Shown: one piece after another, positions 28,516 through 37,582 of the stretch
How positions within the stretch are numbered: position 1 is the first letter of the stretch
Layout: every line of letters starts with the position of its first letter
DNA from: Pallidibacillus pasinlerensis
GTDB taxonomy: Bacteria; Bacillota; Bacilli; Bacillales; Caldibacillaceae
Assembly (NCBI RefSeq): GCF_009996845.1
Contig: NZ_JAACYS010000003.1
Coordinates: 31,161 to 95,160 of the forward strand
Length of the DNA stretch: 64,000 nt
Direction of reading: 5' to 3'
Program-made: the position numbers and the translations under genes
The notes under the pieces: generated by a model
Told to the model about the DNA's origin: nothing
The model's input: only the letters and a program-made list of their open reading frames with translations
Database searches by the model: none

Positions 28516-29536
28516 AGATAAAGTTAATCACTTGTTTCAGTTTGATAAATTTGAATCAGTCAGTGGAATACCATCCGTATTTTGGACAATTGTTCAAAAA
28601 GAGTTTACGGACTATATTCGAAGTTGGCGAATAATCATTTTACTGGCTATCATATTATTAACTTGTATTGGTTCACTATATACGGCTATAACTTCGATAC
28701 AAGATGCGATTGATCAAGCAGCCGGCGATGCTGAAGAGATAGGGCGACATTCTTATTTGTTTTTACAATTGTTTACGGTGAGTGATGGTACTCTTCCATC
28801 CTTTATCACCTTTGTCGGGTTTTTAGGACCATTATTAGGGATTGCTCTTGGTTTTGATGCAATTAATTCTGAAAGAAATAAAGGAACATTAAGCCGTCTA
28901 ATGGCTCAACCAATTCCGAGAGACTTTGTTATAACAGGGAAGTTTATTGCTTCATTATTGCTCTGTGCAATTTTATTTTTTTCATTAGGATTATTAGTTA
29001 CAGCATTAGGCATTTTAATTTTAGGGATTCCGCCAACATTAGAAGAATTTCTACGTATCTTATTCTTCTTATTCCTATGTATTGTTTATATTGCGTTTTG
29101 GCTAAATTTAGGCATATTATTTTCTGTTATATTTAAGCAGGCGGCTACATCAGCATTATCATCGATTGCTATTTGGTTGTTTTTTAGTATTTTTTATTCT
29201 ATGATTATAAATCTTTTCTCTAAATCTTATTTGAATCCAAATTCCCTTACTACTATAGAAGATGCTTTGGACCGATCGACATTTATACTTAACTTACTTA
29301 GAATTTCACCGAATTATTTATTTAATGAATCGACGACAACTTTGCTTTCGCCGACAGTTCGAAGTTTAGGTCCGTTAACAGTTGAACAAACAGTTGGTGC
29401 AGTTGCAAGCCCGTTACCATTTAGTCAAAGCTTATTACTGATATGGCCACAATTAACTGGATTAATTGCTGCTACTTTAATCTGCTTTGCTATTGCATAT
29501 ATCATATTTATGAGACAGGAGATACGTGCACATTAA
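28493..29536 (+). CDS. ABC-2 type permease
   Basis: A membrane protein of about 347 residues with six hydrophobic segments (IIILLAIILLTCIGSLY near residue 55, then FVGFLGPLLGIALGF, IASLLLCAILFFSLGLLV, ILFFLFLCIVYIAFWLNLGILF, ALSSIAIWLFFSIFY, and a last one near the C-terminus). The SERNKGTLSRLMAQPIPR segment between the second and third helices is diagnostic of ABC-2 permeases of the NosY type. ATG 28493 is chosen over 28457 because it follows AAGGACGTG. It pairs with the ATPase upstream. Confidence 0.9.
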   Translation: MMNYNIIKDKVNHLFQFDKFESVSGIPSVFWTIVQKEFTDYIRSWRIIILLAIILLTCIGSLYTAITSIQDAIDQAAGDAEEIGRHSYLFLQLFTVSDGTLPSFITFVGFLGPLLGIALGFDAINSERNKGTLSRLMAQPIPRDFVITGKFIASLLLCAILFFSLGLLVTALGILILGIPPTLEEFLRILFFLFLCIVYIAFWLNLGILFSVIFKQAATSALSSIAIWLFFSIFYSMIINLFSKSYLNPNSLTTIEDALDRSTFILNLLRISPNYLFNESTTTLLSPTVRSLGPLTVEQTVGAVASPLPFSQSLLLIWPQLTGLIAATLICFAIAYIIFMRQEIRAH

Positions 29537-29551
29537 GAACAAAATTTTTTG

Positions 29552-29590
29552 AGATCCAATTGCTTTCATTCGAAACAATTGGATCTTTTG
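29552..29590 (+). terminator. Terminator of the NEW3-ABC operon
   Basis: AGATCCAATTG (29552-29562) pairs with CAATTGGATCT (29576-29586), followed by TTTG; a moderate T-tract. Confidence 0.8.
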
Positions 29591-29704
29591 CATTTATATA
29601 AATGAAAAAATCTATATTTCAGAGATGTTTTGTAATAATATCATGGTGACGATGTTCTTATAATAAATACTTTTTCATGCTATACTTATACTGAGGTGCT
29701 GTTA

Positions 29705-30409
29705 ATGTATAAAAAAATGTTTCTGTCCTGGATTGAAGAAGGGGTTGTATCGATTCCTTCTTTTTTATTCAGCTATTATAAAAAAATCGGTCTAACGGAT
29801 TTAGAATGTATGACACTATTGCATATTTATTCCTTTATTGAGAATGGGAATGATTTTCCAACCCATGATGAAATCGCTGAGCGAATGACGTTAAACGTTG
29901 AACAATGTTCACAATTAATTGGCTCACTAGTACAAAGAAACTATTTAGAAATTATTAAAGGGAAGTCTGATAACGGGATATATTTTGAAAAATATTCTTT
30001 AAGACCACTTTGGATGCGTTTAATAGATGAACATATATTAAATGAAAAGGGAGAAATTCAGGCCCAACAAAAGGATGAAGAAGGAAATGTCTTTACGATG
30101 TTTGAACAAGAGTTTGCTCGTCCGCTTTCTCCCATAGAAATAGAAACAATAACAATGTGGCTTGATAATGATCAACACGAGCCTGCGTTAATAAAAGCGG
30201 CATTAAAAGAGGCAGTTATGTCAGGTAAATTGAATTTCCGTTATATCGACCGAATACTTTTTGAATGGAAGAAAAATGGTATTAAAACCGTTGAGCAAGC
30301 ACAGGAACAAGGTAAAAAGTTCCGAATGCATCAACAACAAAAAAGAAAAATAGATGAACCTGTGAAGCGGAATGATTCCGTTCCATTTTACAATTGGCTA
30401 GAAAATTAA
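29705..30409 (+). CDS. dnaD: DNA replication initiation protein DnaD
   Basis: A 234-residue primosomal protein. The N-terminal winged-helix region has SFLFSYYKKIGLTDLECMTLLHIY and the C-terminal DnaD/DnaB2 domain has FEQEFARPLSPIEIETITMWL, ending in ALKEAVMSGKLNFRYIDRILFEWKKNGIKT. It acts with DnaB and DnaI to load the DnaC helicase at oriC and in restart. ATG 29705 follows GAGGTG at 6 bases. It precedes nth as in B. subtilis. Confidence 0.93.
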   Translation: MYKKMFLSWIEEGVVSIPSFLFSYYKKIGLTDLECMTLLHIYSFIENGNDFPTHDEIAERMTLNVEQCSQLIGSLVQRNYLEIIKGKSDNGIYFEKYSLRPLWMRLIDEHILNEKGEIQAQQKDEEGNVFTMFEQEFARPLSPIEIETITMWLDNDQHEPALIKAALKEAVMSGKLNFRYIDRILFEWKKNGIKTVEQAQEQGKKFRMHQQQKRKIDEPVKRNDSVPFYNWLEN

Positions 30410-30423
30410 AAGGGAGAAGAGAT

Positions 30424-31092
30424 ATGCTAACGAAGAAGGAAATACGATATTGTTTAGATGAAATCGCACGTATGTTTCCGGATGCACAATGTGAATTAAA
30501 TCATCGCAATCCTTTCGAACTATTAATTGCAGTAGTTTTATCAGCTCAATGTACGGATGTATTAGTAAATAAAGTGACGAAAACTTTATTTGAAAAATAT
30601 AAAACACCTGAAGATTATTTAAATGTACCATTAGAAGAATTACAACAAGACATTCGTTCTATTGGACTATGGAGAAATAAATCGAAAAATATTCAAAAAC
30701 TGTGTAAAATGCTCATTGAAAAATATGACGGAGAAGTTCCTGCTGACCGTGATTTATTGATGGAATTGCCAGGTGTAGGTAGGAAAACAGCAAATGTTGT
30801 TGCGTCTGTTGCTTTTAATATACCTGCCATTGCTGTTGATACCCATGTGGAAAGAGTAAGTAAGCGCCTTGGCATTTGCAGATGGAAAGACTCGGTTTTA
30901 CAAGTGGAAGAAACGTTAATGAAAAAAGTACCTAAGGAAGAATGGGGGATTACACACCATCGTTTAATTTTCTTCGGTAGGTATCACTGTAAAGCTCAAA
31001 ATCCAAATTGTTTAGAATGTCCGCTATTATCTTTATGTAGAGAAGGGAAAAAGCGAACGAAAGGTCTTGAACGATCAAATGAAACAAAATAA
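30424..31092 (+). CDS. nth: Endonuclease III
   Basis: A 222-residue DNA glycosylase/AP lyase for oxidised pyrimidines. The helix-hairpin-helix is LPGVGRKTANVV with the catalytic lysine near residue 120. The catalytic aspartate is in AVDTHVERVSKRLG near 138. The [4Fe-4S] ligands are in CKAQNPNCLECPLLSLC (C-x6-C-x2-C-x5-C). ATG 30424 follows AAGGGAG. It overlaps ypoC by 26 bases. Confidence 0.96.
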   Translation: MLTKKEIRYCLDEIARMFPDAQCELNHRNPFELLIAVVLSAQCTDVLVNKVTKTLFEKYKTPEDYLNVPLEELQQDIRSIGLWRNKSKNIQKLCKMLIEKYDGEVPADRDLLMELPGVGRKTANVVASVAFNIPAIAVDTHVERVSKRLGICRWKDSVLQVEETLMKKVPKEEWGITHHRLIFFGRYHCKAQNPNCLECPLLSLCREGKKRTKGLERSNETK

Positions 31093-31555
31093 TGAACTGC
31101 AACATCCGATTTTTGATAAAAATGGATTAAATACTAAAGATCTTTTTCCTGACGAATATAATTATTTATCAAGAGGGAATTCCATTAATGTTTATCCCTG
31201 GGACAATGAAGAACAATCATTAAAACAATTAGTAAACAGTTGGGAAGAATTAAAAGTGGAAATAGAAAATGGATTTCATGAAAGAAAAAGAGATGTTATT
31301 CAAACGAAGATGGTTGAAGCTTGCAGTTTATATATAAAACTACTTTTTTGGTCAAATAAGAAACCTGTATCTTTAATAAATTTAAATGATAAATTAAAAA
31401 ATTTAACCATTAAACCTATAAATGTTGTTGATCGACTGACTTTCATATTAGAAAATCCATTTCTTTATCCGTCCTTTCTTCAACTTTCTGAGTTATTTAT
31501 TGAACAACAAAAAGCTTATTATCGTAACAAAATAATGTCTAACAAAAAAGAGTGA
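31067..31555 (+). CDS. ypoC: YpoC family protein
   Basis: A protein of 158-162 residues in the position of ypoC after nth. It is soluble and helical, with PIFDKNGLNTKDLFPDEYNYL near the start, a charged middle, and PKNVVDR-like KPINVVDRLTFILENP followed by FLQLSELFIEQQKAYYR at the end. The function is unknown. The start is uncertain: TTG 31067 is 2 bases after AAAGG, while ATG 31079 is 14 bases after it. Confidence 0.78.
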   Translation: MNDQMKQNNELQHPIFDKNGLNTKDLFPDEYNYLSRGNSINVYPWDNEEQSLKQLVNSWEELKVEIENGFHERKRDVIQTKMVEACSLYIKLLFWSNKKPVSLINLNDKLKNLTIKPINVVDRLTFILENPFLYPSFLQLSELFIEQQKAYYRNKIMSNKKE

Positions 31556-31582
31556 ATCGAACTTAATCGATTCACTCTTTTT
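31545..31582. terminator. Bidirectional terminator between ypoC and ponA
   Basis: AAAAAGAGTGAATCGA (31545-31560) pairs perfectly with TCGATTCACTCTTTTT (31567-31582). The A-run and T-run flanks allow it to end both convergent transcripts. Confidence 0.9.
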
Positions 31583-31585
31583 ACG

Positions 31586-34255
31586 TTATTCAGGTTGATC
31601 TTCACCAGTGTCATTATCATTTCCGGCTACATTATCATTGTCATTCCCGTCTCCTTGACTTTCGTCATTTCCAGAGTCATTATTGCCATTTTCGTTTCCT
31701 TGACCATTGCCGTTTCCTGACCCATTATTTCCATTACCATTCCCTTGGTTGGAATTACCTTTTTCATTATTATTTCCATTACTGTTTCCGTTATTGTCGT
31801 TCTCATTTTTGTTTCCTTGATTCTTATCATCGTTTGCCCCATTATCCGATTGATCCCCGTTTTCAATGTCTTCTATAAAGGCTGATAAATCTAGAGTAAC
31901 ACTGGCAGGGTCGCTCTTATTGTTATCAACTAACGCATAAACGGTAAACGTATATTTTAATCCAGGAACTACATTTTCAACCTGCAGACCTTTTTTCTTC
32001 GTAGTACTTATTAATTCCTCGCTAGATCCATCAATTGAGACATATACTTCGAAGGAGACATCATTTAATTCAGAACTATATTCCCAATTTAATGTTGCTT
32101 TTTGTGCATTTTCGTTATAATCCACACTTAGACTTGTAATTGCAGGAATAGAATCGAATTTTGTTGAAACTTCAGTAGGCTCCGTTCCTTTAACAAAATA
32201 TTCATAATAAATCTCACTTTCAGGAGTAAATGGACTTGCCTTCTTCGGTGGATTTGAACCTTTCTCAATTGCAACTTTTACGACACTATCTGGTTGTTTG
32301 AAATCAGGTGTATCAATACCATCATGCATATAAGTCATTAGTTCTTTAAATAGTGAGCGAGAAAGTCGTGTATCTGGGCTATATAATGCCTGTTCACGTT
32401 TTGGATAACCAACCCAAATTGCTGCTGTATAATTTGTCGAATATCCTGCAAACCATGAATCTGGTACACCACCACGACCAATATTCCATCTTGCTTTGTC
32501 TTTATCTGAATAGTTTGAAGTACCAGTTTTTCCAGCAATTGGTACACCAGGTACACGAGCACGAGTTCCAGTACCACTTGTTACAACATCCTTAAGCATA
32601 TCTGTTATTAAAAATGCCGTATAATCTTGCATTACTCGTTTTGATTTTGGTGACATATCAATTTCTCTTCCATCAGGAAGAACAATTTTCCGGATCGCAT
32701 GTGGTTCATTGTAAATTCCCTCATTCCCGAAAGTTGCAAAAGCTCCTGCTAATTCGAGTGGGGATAAACCATATTGCCAGCCACCGAGTGCATAAGATTC
32801 CACAACAGATTCATCTGGTTTAAAAGTAATACCGAGATTTTCAGCAAATTCCTTTGATTTGTCCATACCTACTTCTTTTAATGCTTTAACAGCTGGTATA
32901 TTTCGTGAATGTGTTAAATGATAACGAATAGTTTGGTTACCAGAATAACTACCATCCACATTTCGAATATTAATGTCTGTACCAGTATATTTCATCGGTT
33001 CATCTTTAATAATATGTGCTGGTGACCATTTGAAATGCTCAATTGCTGGACCATAACTCATAATTGGCTTTACGGTAGATCCGGGTTGTCTTTCCGTATC
33101 AATCGCATAGTTAAACCCACGTTTAACCGTTTGGTTACGGCCACCACCAATCGCTCGAATTTCCCCATTTTTCGTATCAGTTAAAATAATTCCAGCCTGA
33201 ATTTCTTCATCTGAAAATTCATCATTATTATTTAATAAATCAAACACTTTGTTTTGTGCATTTCGATCCATAGTTGTATAAATTTCTAAACCGTCAGTAT
33301 AAATGTTATATCCAAGCTCTTCAACTTCATCAATTACTTTATCAATAAACGCATCGTAAGGTGTATCATCGATAGCAATTTCTTCTTCGCTAACGACTAG
33401 AGAAGAAACATGTATATTTTGCGCATCTTTCATTTCTTTTTCTGATATAAAACCATGCTGATGCATTAATCTTAATACGATATTTTTTCGTTCATCTGCT
33501 AAATCAGGATTTACTAATGGATTATAAGCATTTGGACGTTGCGGGAGACCAGCGATAACAGCTGCTTCTGGTAACGTTAATTCGTCTAACGATTTACCAA
33601 AATACGTCTCACTTGCTTTCTTAATTCCATATACGTTTCTTCCCATATTTACTTTGTTTACGTACATTTCAAATATTTCTTCTTTTGTAAAATGCTGCTC
33701 TAATTGAATGGATAACCATGCTTCTTGTACTTTTCGTTTCATTGTTTTTTCATTTGATAAGAACGACAACTTCACAACTTGTTGTGTTAACGTTGAAGCA
33801 CCTTGAGAACCATAACCATCGGTAATATTACTTAAGACAGCACCACCAAGTCTAATTAAATCAATTCCGCTATGTTTAAAAAAGCGAACATCTTCTGTAG
33901 CTAAAATTGCATCGCGAACGAGATCAGGAATTTCTTCGAATGAAACTAAATCTCGTTTTTCCGTCCCTAATTCTGTAATTTTTTCTTTATTCATATCATA
34001 AATCGTTGACGGAACGGAGTCTTTTAATGCTGCAGCATCAAATTTAGGCGCATCACTTATCCAATATGCTACAACACTTACACCTGCTATTAGACCAATA
34101 AATCCTATTACAAGTAGGGTTAAAAAGATTCGTTTAGCAATTGTTTTAAAGGATTTTTTCTCTTTGTTTCCAGTATTTCTGGATCTTCTATTTCTACTTT
34201 TCTCTTGTTTTGCTTTTTCGCGTCTTTCAGTTCTTGATTTATATTGTTCTGACAT
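31586..34255 (-). CDS. ponA: Bifunctional class A penicillin-binding protein 1A/1B
   Basis: An 889-residue peptidoglycan glycosyltransferase/transpeptidase. A basic cytoplasmic tail and one transmembrane helix (IFLTLLVIGFIGLIAGVSVVAYW) come first. The GT51 domain follows with ATEDVRFFKHSG (catalytic Glu near 118) and QGASTLTQQVVKL. The transpeptidase has STVKP (near 391), SRN (near 447) and KTGTS (near 573). A fibronectin type III domain and an Asn/Gly/Asp-rich low-complexity tail of about 85 residues end it. ATG 34255 has GAAAGGAAG at normal spacing; an ATG at 34273 does not. It lies downstream of recU in the usual recU-ponA order. Confidence 0.96.
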   Translation of the reverse strand: MSEQYKSRTERREKAKQEKSRNRRSRNTGNKEKKSFKTIAKRIFLTLLVIGFIGLIAGVSVVAYWISDAPKFDAAALKDSVPSTIYDMNKEKITELGTEKRDLVSFEEIPDLVRDAILATEDVRFFKHSGIDLIRLGGAVLSNITDGYGSQGASTLTQQVVKLSFLSNEKTMKRKVQEAWLSIQLEQHFTKEEIFEMYVNKVNMGRNVYGIKKASETYFGKSLDELTLPEAAVIAGLPQRPNAYNPLVNPDLADERKNIVLRLMHQHGFISEKEMKDAQNIHVSSLVVSEEEIAIDDTPYDAFIDKVIDEVEELGYNIYTDGLEIYTTMDRNAQNKVFDLLNNNDEFSDEEIQAGIILTDTKNGEIRAIGGGRNQTVKRGFNYAIDTERQPGSTVKPIMSYGPAIEHFKWSPAHIIKDEPMKYTGTDINIRNVDGSYSGNQTIRYHLTHSRNIPAVKALKEVGMDKSKEFAENLGITFKPDESVVESYALGGWQYGLSPLELAGAFATFGNEGIYNEPHAIRKIVLPDGREIDMSPKSKRVMQDYTAFLITDMLKDVVTSGTGTRARVPGVPIAGKTGTSNYSDKDKARWNIGRGGVPDSWFAGYSTNYTAAIWVGYPKREQALYSPDTRLSRSLFKELMTYMHDGIDTPDFKQPDSVVKVAIEKGSNPPKKASPFTPESEIYYEYFVKGTEPTEVSTKFDSIPAITSLSVDYNENAQKATLNWEYSSELNDVSFEVYVSIDGSSEELISTTKKKGLQVENVVPGLKYTFTVYALVDNNKSDPASVTLDLSAFIEDIENGDQSDNGANDDKNQGNKNENDNNGNSNGNNNEKGNSNQGNGNGNNGSGNGNGQGNENGNNDSGNDESQGDGNDNDNVAGNDNDTGEDQPE

Positions 34256-34397
34256 AGTTAATCTTCCTTTCATTCCAACTATTATAGTGATTCACTATAT
34301 GATGGAATTTAAAGTAACAAATTCATTAATAGATATAATCTAGTTCTATTATAAACAGAAAAAAATAAAAAACTATTAGAAATGAATATTTAATACT

Positions 34398-34991
34398 TTA
34401 ATCATAAATTTGATCAATAACTTTTAAATAATCAATACGAGGATGAATGCCAAGAGGAATTTGATGTCCATATTGGACAAGTTCATCTTTTGCAATTGAT
34501 TTTCTTCCACCATTTTCCATCCGCTCCCAAAATTGTAATAAAAACCTACCTTCAAGTAGAAAAACTTCCTCTGTCGTTGAAAAGCGAATGATAACAAATG
34601 ATATCCCATTACATGCTATCACTTGTCTAATATGCTCAATTTGGTGATGATGAAAGTTTTGTAACGGTATGGATGTTTTACTTTTCGTTTCTTTTGCTTC
34701 AAAATCAATATATTTTCCTTTATATACCCCGTTATAATCGGTTGTGGACGGCGTTTTAAAATAAGCTTCCTTTATTACTGCTTTACTCCGTTGGGGATAG
34801 TCTACTTTCACAATTTGAATAGGAGTCGGTTTTTTATGAATAACCGCAATCTTATTAGCTAAATAATATTCATTAGATTCATTTAAATCTTCTTCCAAAG
34901 TCATACCACGATTACCATATTGGTAATTTTTAAGTTTTGATTCATTTTTTGTAGGTTTAAAAACTTTCCCGTTTGGATAACGTATTTCCAT
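34398..34991 (-). CDS. recU: Holliday junction resolvase RecU
   Basis: A 197-residue structure-specific nuclease that resolves Holliday junctions in recombination and chromosome segregation. Catalytic motifs are visible: [33 protein letters not shown], the metal-binding [21 protein letters not shown] (the DY..Y..FEAK signature), and [17 protein letters not shown] overlaps an in-frame GTG at 35000, so the ATG at 34991 with a 6-base spacing is the start. It is upstream of ponA on the same strand, with 142 bases between. Confidence 0.95.
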   Translation of the reverse strand: MEIRYPNGKVFKPTKNESKLKNYQYGNRGMTLEEDLNESNEYYLANKIAVIHKKPTPIQIVKVDYPQRSKAVIKEAYFKTPSTTDYNGVYKGKYIDFEAKETKSKTSIPLQNFHHHQIEHIRQVIACNGISFVIIRFSTTEEVFLLEGRFLLQFWERMENGGRKSIAKDELVQYGHQIPLGIHPRIDYLKVIDQIYD

Positions 34992-35042
34992 TTTTTTCAC
35001 CTCAAGTCTTACTAGACCGTCAATAGAAGGAGTGAAACTGAA

Positions 35043-36004
35043 TTGCTTTCTGATTTCGAAAAGCGAATTATAAAGATTGTTAAAAGAAAAACAAGGAATG
35101 GTAACATAGATAATATATCACGAACTAATCAATATGAGCTATTTTATTTCTGTTACAAAGAGATAAAATGGTCACTACTTGCTAGTCTAGTTTCTCGAAA
35201 CACTGGCTGGAATATGTGTGACCTTGAAGGTAATCGATTAGCAAAGACTATGTCTAATACATACAGACAAACTTTATTTTTAATGTATGAGCGGGCGAAT
35301 TGGCTTATATATAATGATGCCTTTCCGCAATTATTACTCTACCATTATTCGACGAAATATGGTCAGCCAATGTTTCATTTATTACGATATTTTCATGTTT
35401 CGGAATTTATGATTAAAGAGTGGCAGAGGTTTTGGGAAAATCGGGATGAAACTAGATTGCTCTATGCTTTGATAATTAATGAGCAAAATTTAATTCAAGC
35501 ACCCGTAATAGATAACCAAGTGTACCATATAAGTATTATTAAATCACTACCCTTTCAATTACAAGAATGGCTCCATTTTTATGTTATTTTTTTCCAACGT
35601 TATCCGGTAAAATATATGGTGCAACGATGAAAAAGTTTCAAAATTTAAATGTAAGAATAGAATTTGGTAAAAATTTATCAAGGATATTATTTTCGTCAGG
35701 TCAAACACAAAAGTTTATTCAATTTGTTAAGAAAACACCTCATACTGGGTCGCGTTATGATTATGAAAAATATTTTAATGAAAAAAGGGTAAGGGATACG
35801 CCATATTTACGAATGAAATTTCCAATAATTGAACATTTGCCTGAATATGGAATTTCATGGGATCAACAGAGGAAGGTCAAAAAAACTTGGTTTAATCCAC
35901 CTAAACTTAAAGATGAAATAGAGATAACAAATTGGTATAAAAAGAAAATGGTTGAAATGTCATTATTACACAATGTTAAAGAATGGCAAAATTTGAATGA
36001 ATAA
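35043..36004 (+). pseudogene. yppC: DUF2515 protein YppC, split by a frameshift
   Basis: Two overlapping open frames together make one DUF2515-type protein of about 320 residues. The first (TTG 35043 to 35630) has RTNQYELFYFCYKEIKWSLLASLVSRNTGWNMCDLEGN and MYERANWLIYNDAFPQLL. The second frame, entered around 35590, continues with GKIYGATMKKFQNLNVRIEFGKNL, TPHTGSRYDYEKYF and the C-terminal helices. The switch falls on a T7 run (35587-35593), a classic slippage site; a one-base change restores the frame. It may be a real mutation, a phase-variable site or a base-calling error. The function is unknown; the gene lies next to recU as in B. subtilis. Confidence 0.75.
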
Positions 36005-36027
36005 AAGAGCAGGTGTTATTCCTGCTC
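36003..36027 (-). terminator. sspM terminator
   Basis: GAGCAGG (36007-36013) pairs with CCTGCTC (36021-36027). Read on the reverse strand it is followed by TTTTAT, right after the sspM stop. Confidence 0.65.
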
Positions 36028-36033
36028 AAACAT

Positions 36034-36144
36034 TTACGTTGATGGGCGGTTTGGTCCTTCTAATTTTGGATTACCTTCAGCTGCTTTAGTATAAGCTCGA
36101 TTTTCTTTTTCTGCACCTTTATTTTTCTTCTTCTTTTTCGCCAC
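36034..36144 (-). CDS. sspM: Small acid-soluble spore protein M
   Basis: A 36-residue gene too short for normal ORF calling. It starts at GTG 36144, seven bases after a perfect AGGAGGT, and reads MAKKKKKNKGAEKENR, then a middle segment, ending LEGPNRPST. The C-terminal GPNRPST is identical to that of B. subtilis SspM as I recall it, and the lysine-rich N-terminus fits. It is one of the minor spore proteins expressed late in the forespore. A terminator follows directly. The location beside yppC/yppE agrees. Confidence 0.85.
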   Translation of the reverse strand: MAKKKKKNKGAEKENRAYTKAAEGNPKLEGPNRPST

Positions 36145-36329
36145 GTCTACACCTCCTAACATTCCATAGTATGAACAAATCAGAAATTATCATTCTTCGA
36201 CAAATCATTATGAAGTTTTGTCAAATAAAGACTTTCTTTAGCGAATCTTTTCTAGTTTTGTCAAGGGAGAAGGAAGTTTTTATAGAAAATAGAAATAGGT
36301 ATTTAAAGCCGTTTATTGGAGGGATGATA

Positions 36330-36545
36330 ATGACCAAACCGATAATGAAATCGCATGTTGTATTAAATCGCTTAAGTAAATTAGAAACGGAATTAGAATT
36401 GTTAGAAAAAAAGTTAATTAAAGTAATGAAGAATAGCCGTAATGAAATAATTGAAGAGCGAAAAAATTCTATCGGAAAACTTGAAAGGGAGCTTGGGGAA
36501 ATATTGGATGAATATTTTCGAAATTATGAAAAAAAGGTAGTTTAA
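36330..36545 (+). CDS. Small coiled-coil protein at the yppD position
   Basis: From ATG 36330, which follows GGAGGG at 6 bases, a 71-residue soluble protein is encoded. It is almost entirely heptad-like (LNRLSKLETELELLEKKLIK, then RKNSIGKLERELGEILDEYF). The longer open frame from 36171 includes sspM upstream DNA and is not supported by a ribosome binding site. Position suggests YppD but the sequence is too plain to be sure. Function is unknown. Confidence 0.55.
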   Translation: MTKPIMKSHVVLNRLSKLETELELLEKKLIKVMKNSRNEIIEERKNSIGKLERELGEILDEYFRNYEKKVV

Positions 36546-36628
36546 CATTCAAACTATGTAGAGATATAAATGCCTATTATTTATTAGGTCCTCTTTTTTT
36601 GTGGTATTCTTTAATTGAGGTGACATCT

Positions 36629-37000
36629 ATGGACCATTTATCAACAAAAAATGCAACATTAAAAATGAAAGAGTACTTAACTCAAATTAATAATAACTAT
36701 GATACTGTCCGTGAAACAGGCGTTGAACAAGATTTTTATACAGTGATCCAACCTTTTGTCGATGAAGTGTTCGATTTTACAGACAAATGGCTTGAGTTAG
36801 CGAGGGAGTGGGTCACTGAAAATCAACCGAAAAATTTATTTGTCCAACAAGTTGAAGCTTGTTCTGACAATATAAAGGAAATATGTGCTCAATCGTTTTT
36901 TGTAAAAACAAGTTATGCGAGGTTTAAGCACTCTGTTAATTCCATAAATTATACATTAGAAAAACTATTAACAGAAATTAACAAAAAACAAAAAGTATAA
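36629..37000 (+). CDS. yppE: DUF1798 family protein YppE
   Basis: A 123-residue helical protein of the YppE/DUF1798 family. It shows MKEYLTQINNNYDTVRETG, QPFVDEVFDFTDKWLELAREWV and QQVEACSDNIKEICAQSFFV, a four-helix bundle pattern. ATG 36629 with GAGGTG 6 bases upstream is chosen over 36599. Function is unknown; it is conserved between yppC/D and yppG. Confidence 0.85.
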   Translation: MDHLSTKNATLKMKEYLTQINNNYDTVRETGVEQDFYTVIQPFVDEVFDFTDKWLELAREWVTENQPKNLFVQQVEACSDNIKEICAQSFFVKTSYARFKHSVNSINYTLEKLLTEINKKQKV

Positions 37001-37058
37001 ATTCACAAATTTAGATAATTACACATAAAATAATGGGGAAAAGTAGGAGGGGCTTGCG

Positions 37059-37532
37059 ATGTATATGAACAGAAATGGAATGTCCTACCGATATTTCCCT
37101 AGACAATTACCGCCTTATTTACAAAATCAACATCCTTTTCATCCTGTACCTATCAATACAATGATGCCTTCACAAGTTGGACCAATGATAACACAAGGAA
37201 TTTCACCTATGGTTAATTTGGGATATCACGATTATCTACAACGACCACCAACTGAACAATTTCCAATTCAAGTTTTATTTGATAACCCTTTATATCCAGT
37301 TTATAATTTCGAAAATTTCGATCCGTTTGCAATGAATAAACAAATTCAACAACATTTACCTCCATTAGAACAACAGTCAAAAGTGGAAACGAATGGAATT
37401 ATGAAATACTTTAAAACTCAAGATGGCACCGTTGATTTAAATAAAATGTTTACCACTGCTGGTCAATTAATGGGAACATTAAATCAATTACAAGCGTTTA
37501 TTAAAGGATTTAAGTTTATGTTTAAATCATAA
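37059..37532 (+). CDS. yppG: YppG-like protein, probable spore coat protein
   Basis: A 157-residue protein with a Pro/Gln/Met/Phe-rich first two thirds (many PY, PP, HP pairs, e.g. RYFPRQLPPYLQ, HPFHPVPI) and a conserved C-terminal YppG domain: FKTQDGTVDLNKMFTTAGQLMGTLNQL and IKGFKFMF. Such composition is common in coat proteins. ATG 37059 follows a strong AGGAGGGG. There are no membrane segments. It is followed by a terminator. Confidence 0.82.
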   Translation: MYMNRNGMSYRYFPRQLPPYLQNQHPFHPVPINTMMPSQVGPMITQGISPMVNLGYHDYLQRPPTEQFPIQVLFDNPLYPVYNFENFDPFAMNKQIQQHLPPLEQQSKVETNGIMKYFKTQDGTVDLNKMFTTAGQLMGTLNQLQAFIKGFKFMFKS

Positions 37533-37537
37533 TTATA

Positions 37538-37581
37538 GGGCATACCTTACTAGAAATTGTAACGGCATGCCCTGTTATTTT
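37538..37581 (+). terminator. yppG terminator
   Basis: GGGCATACC (37538-37546) pairs with GGCATGCCC (37564-37572) with one mismatch, then TGTTATTTTTTT. Confidence 0.78.
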
Positions 37582-37582
37582 T

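Noticed and set aside
31627..31866. 79-residue open frame in another phase of ponA
   Set aside because: It is a shadow of the Asn/Gly-rich repetitive tail of PBP1.
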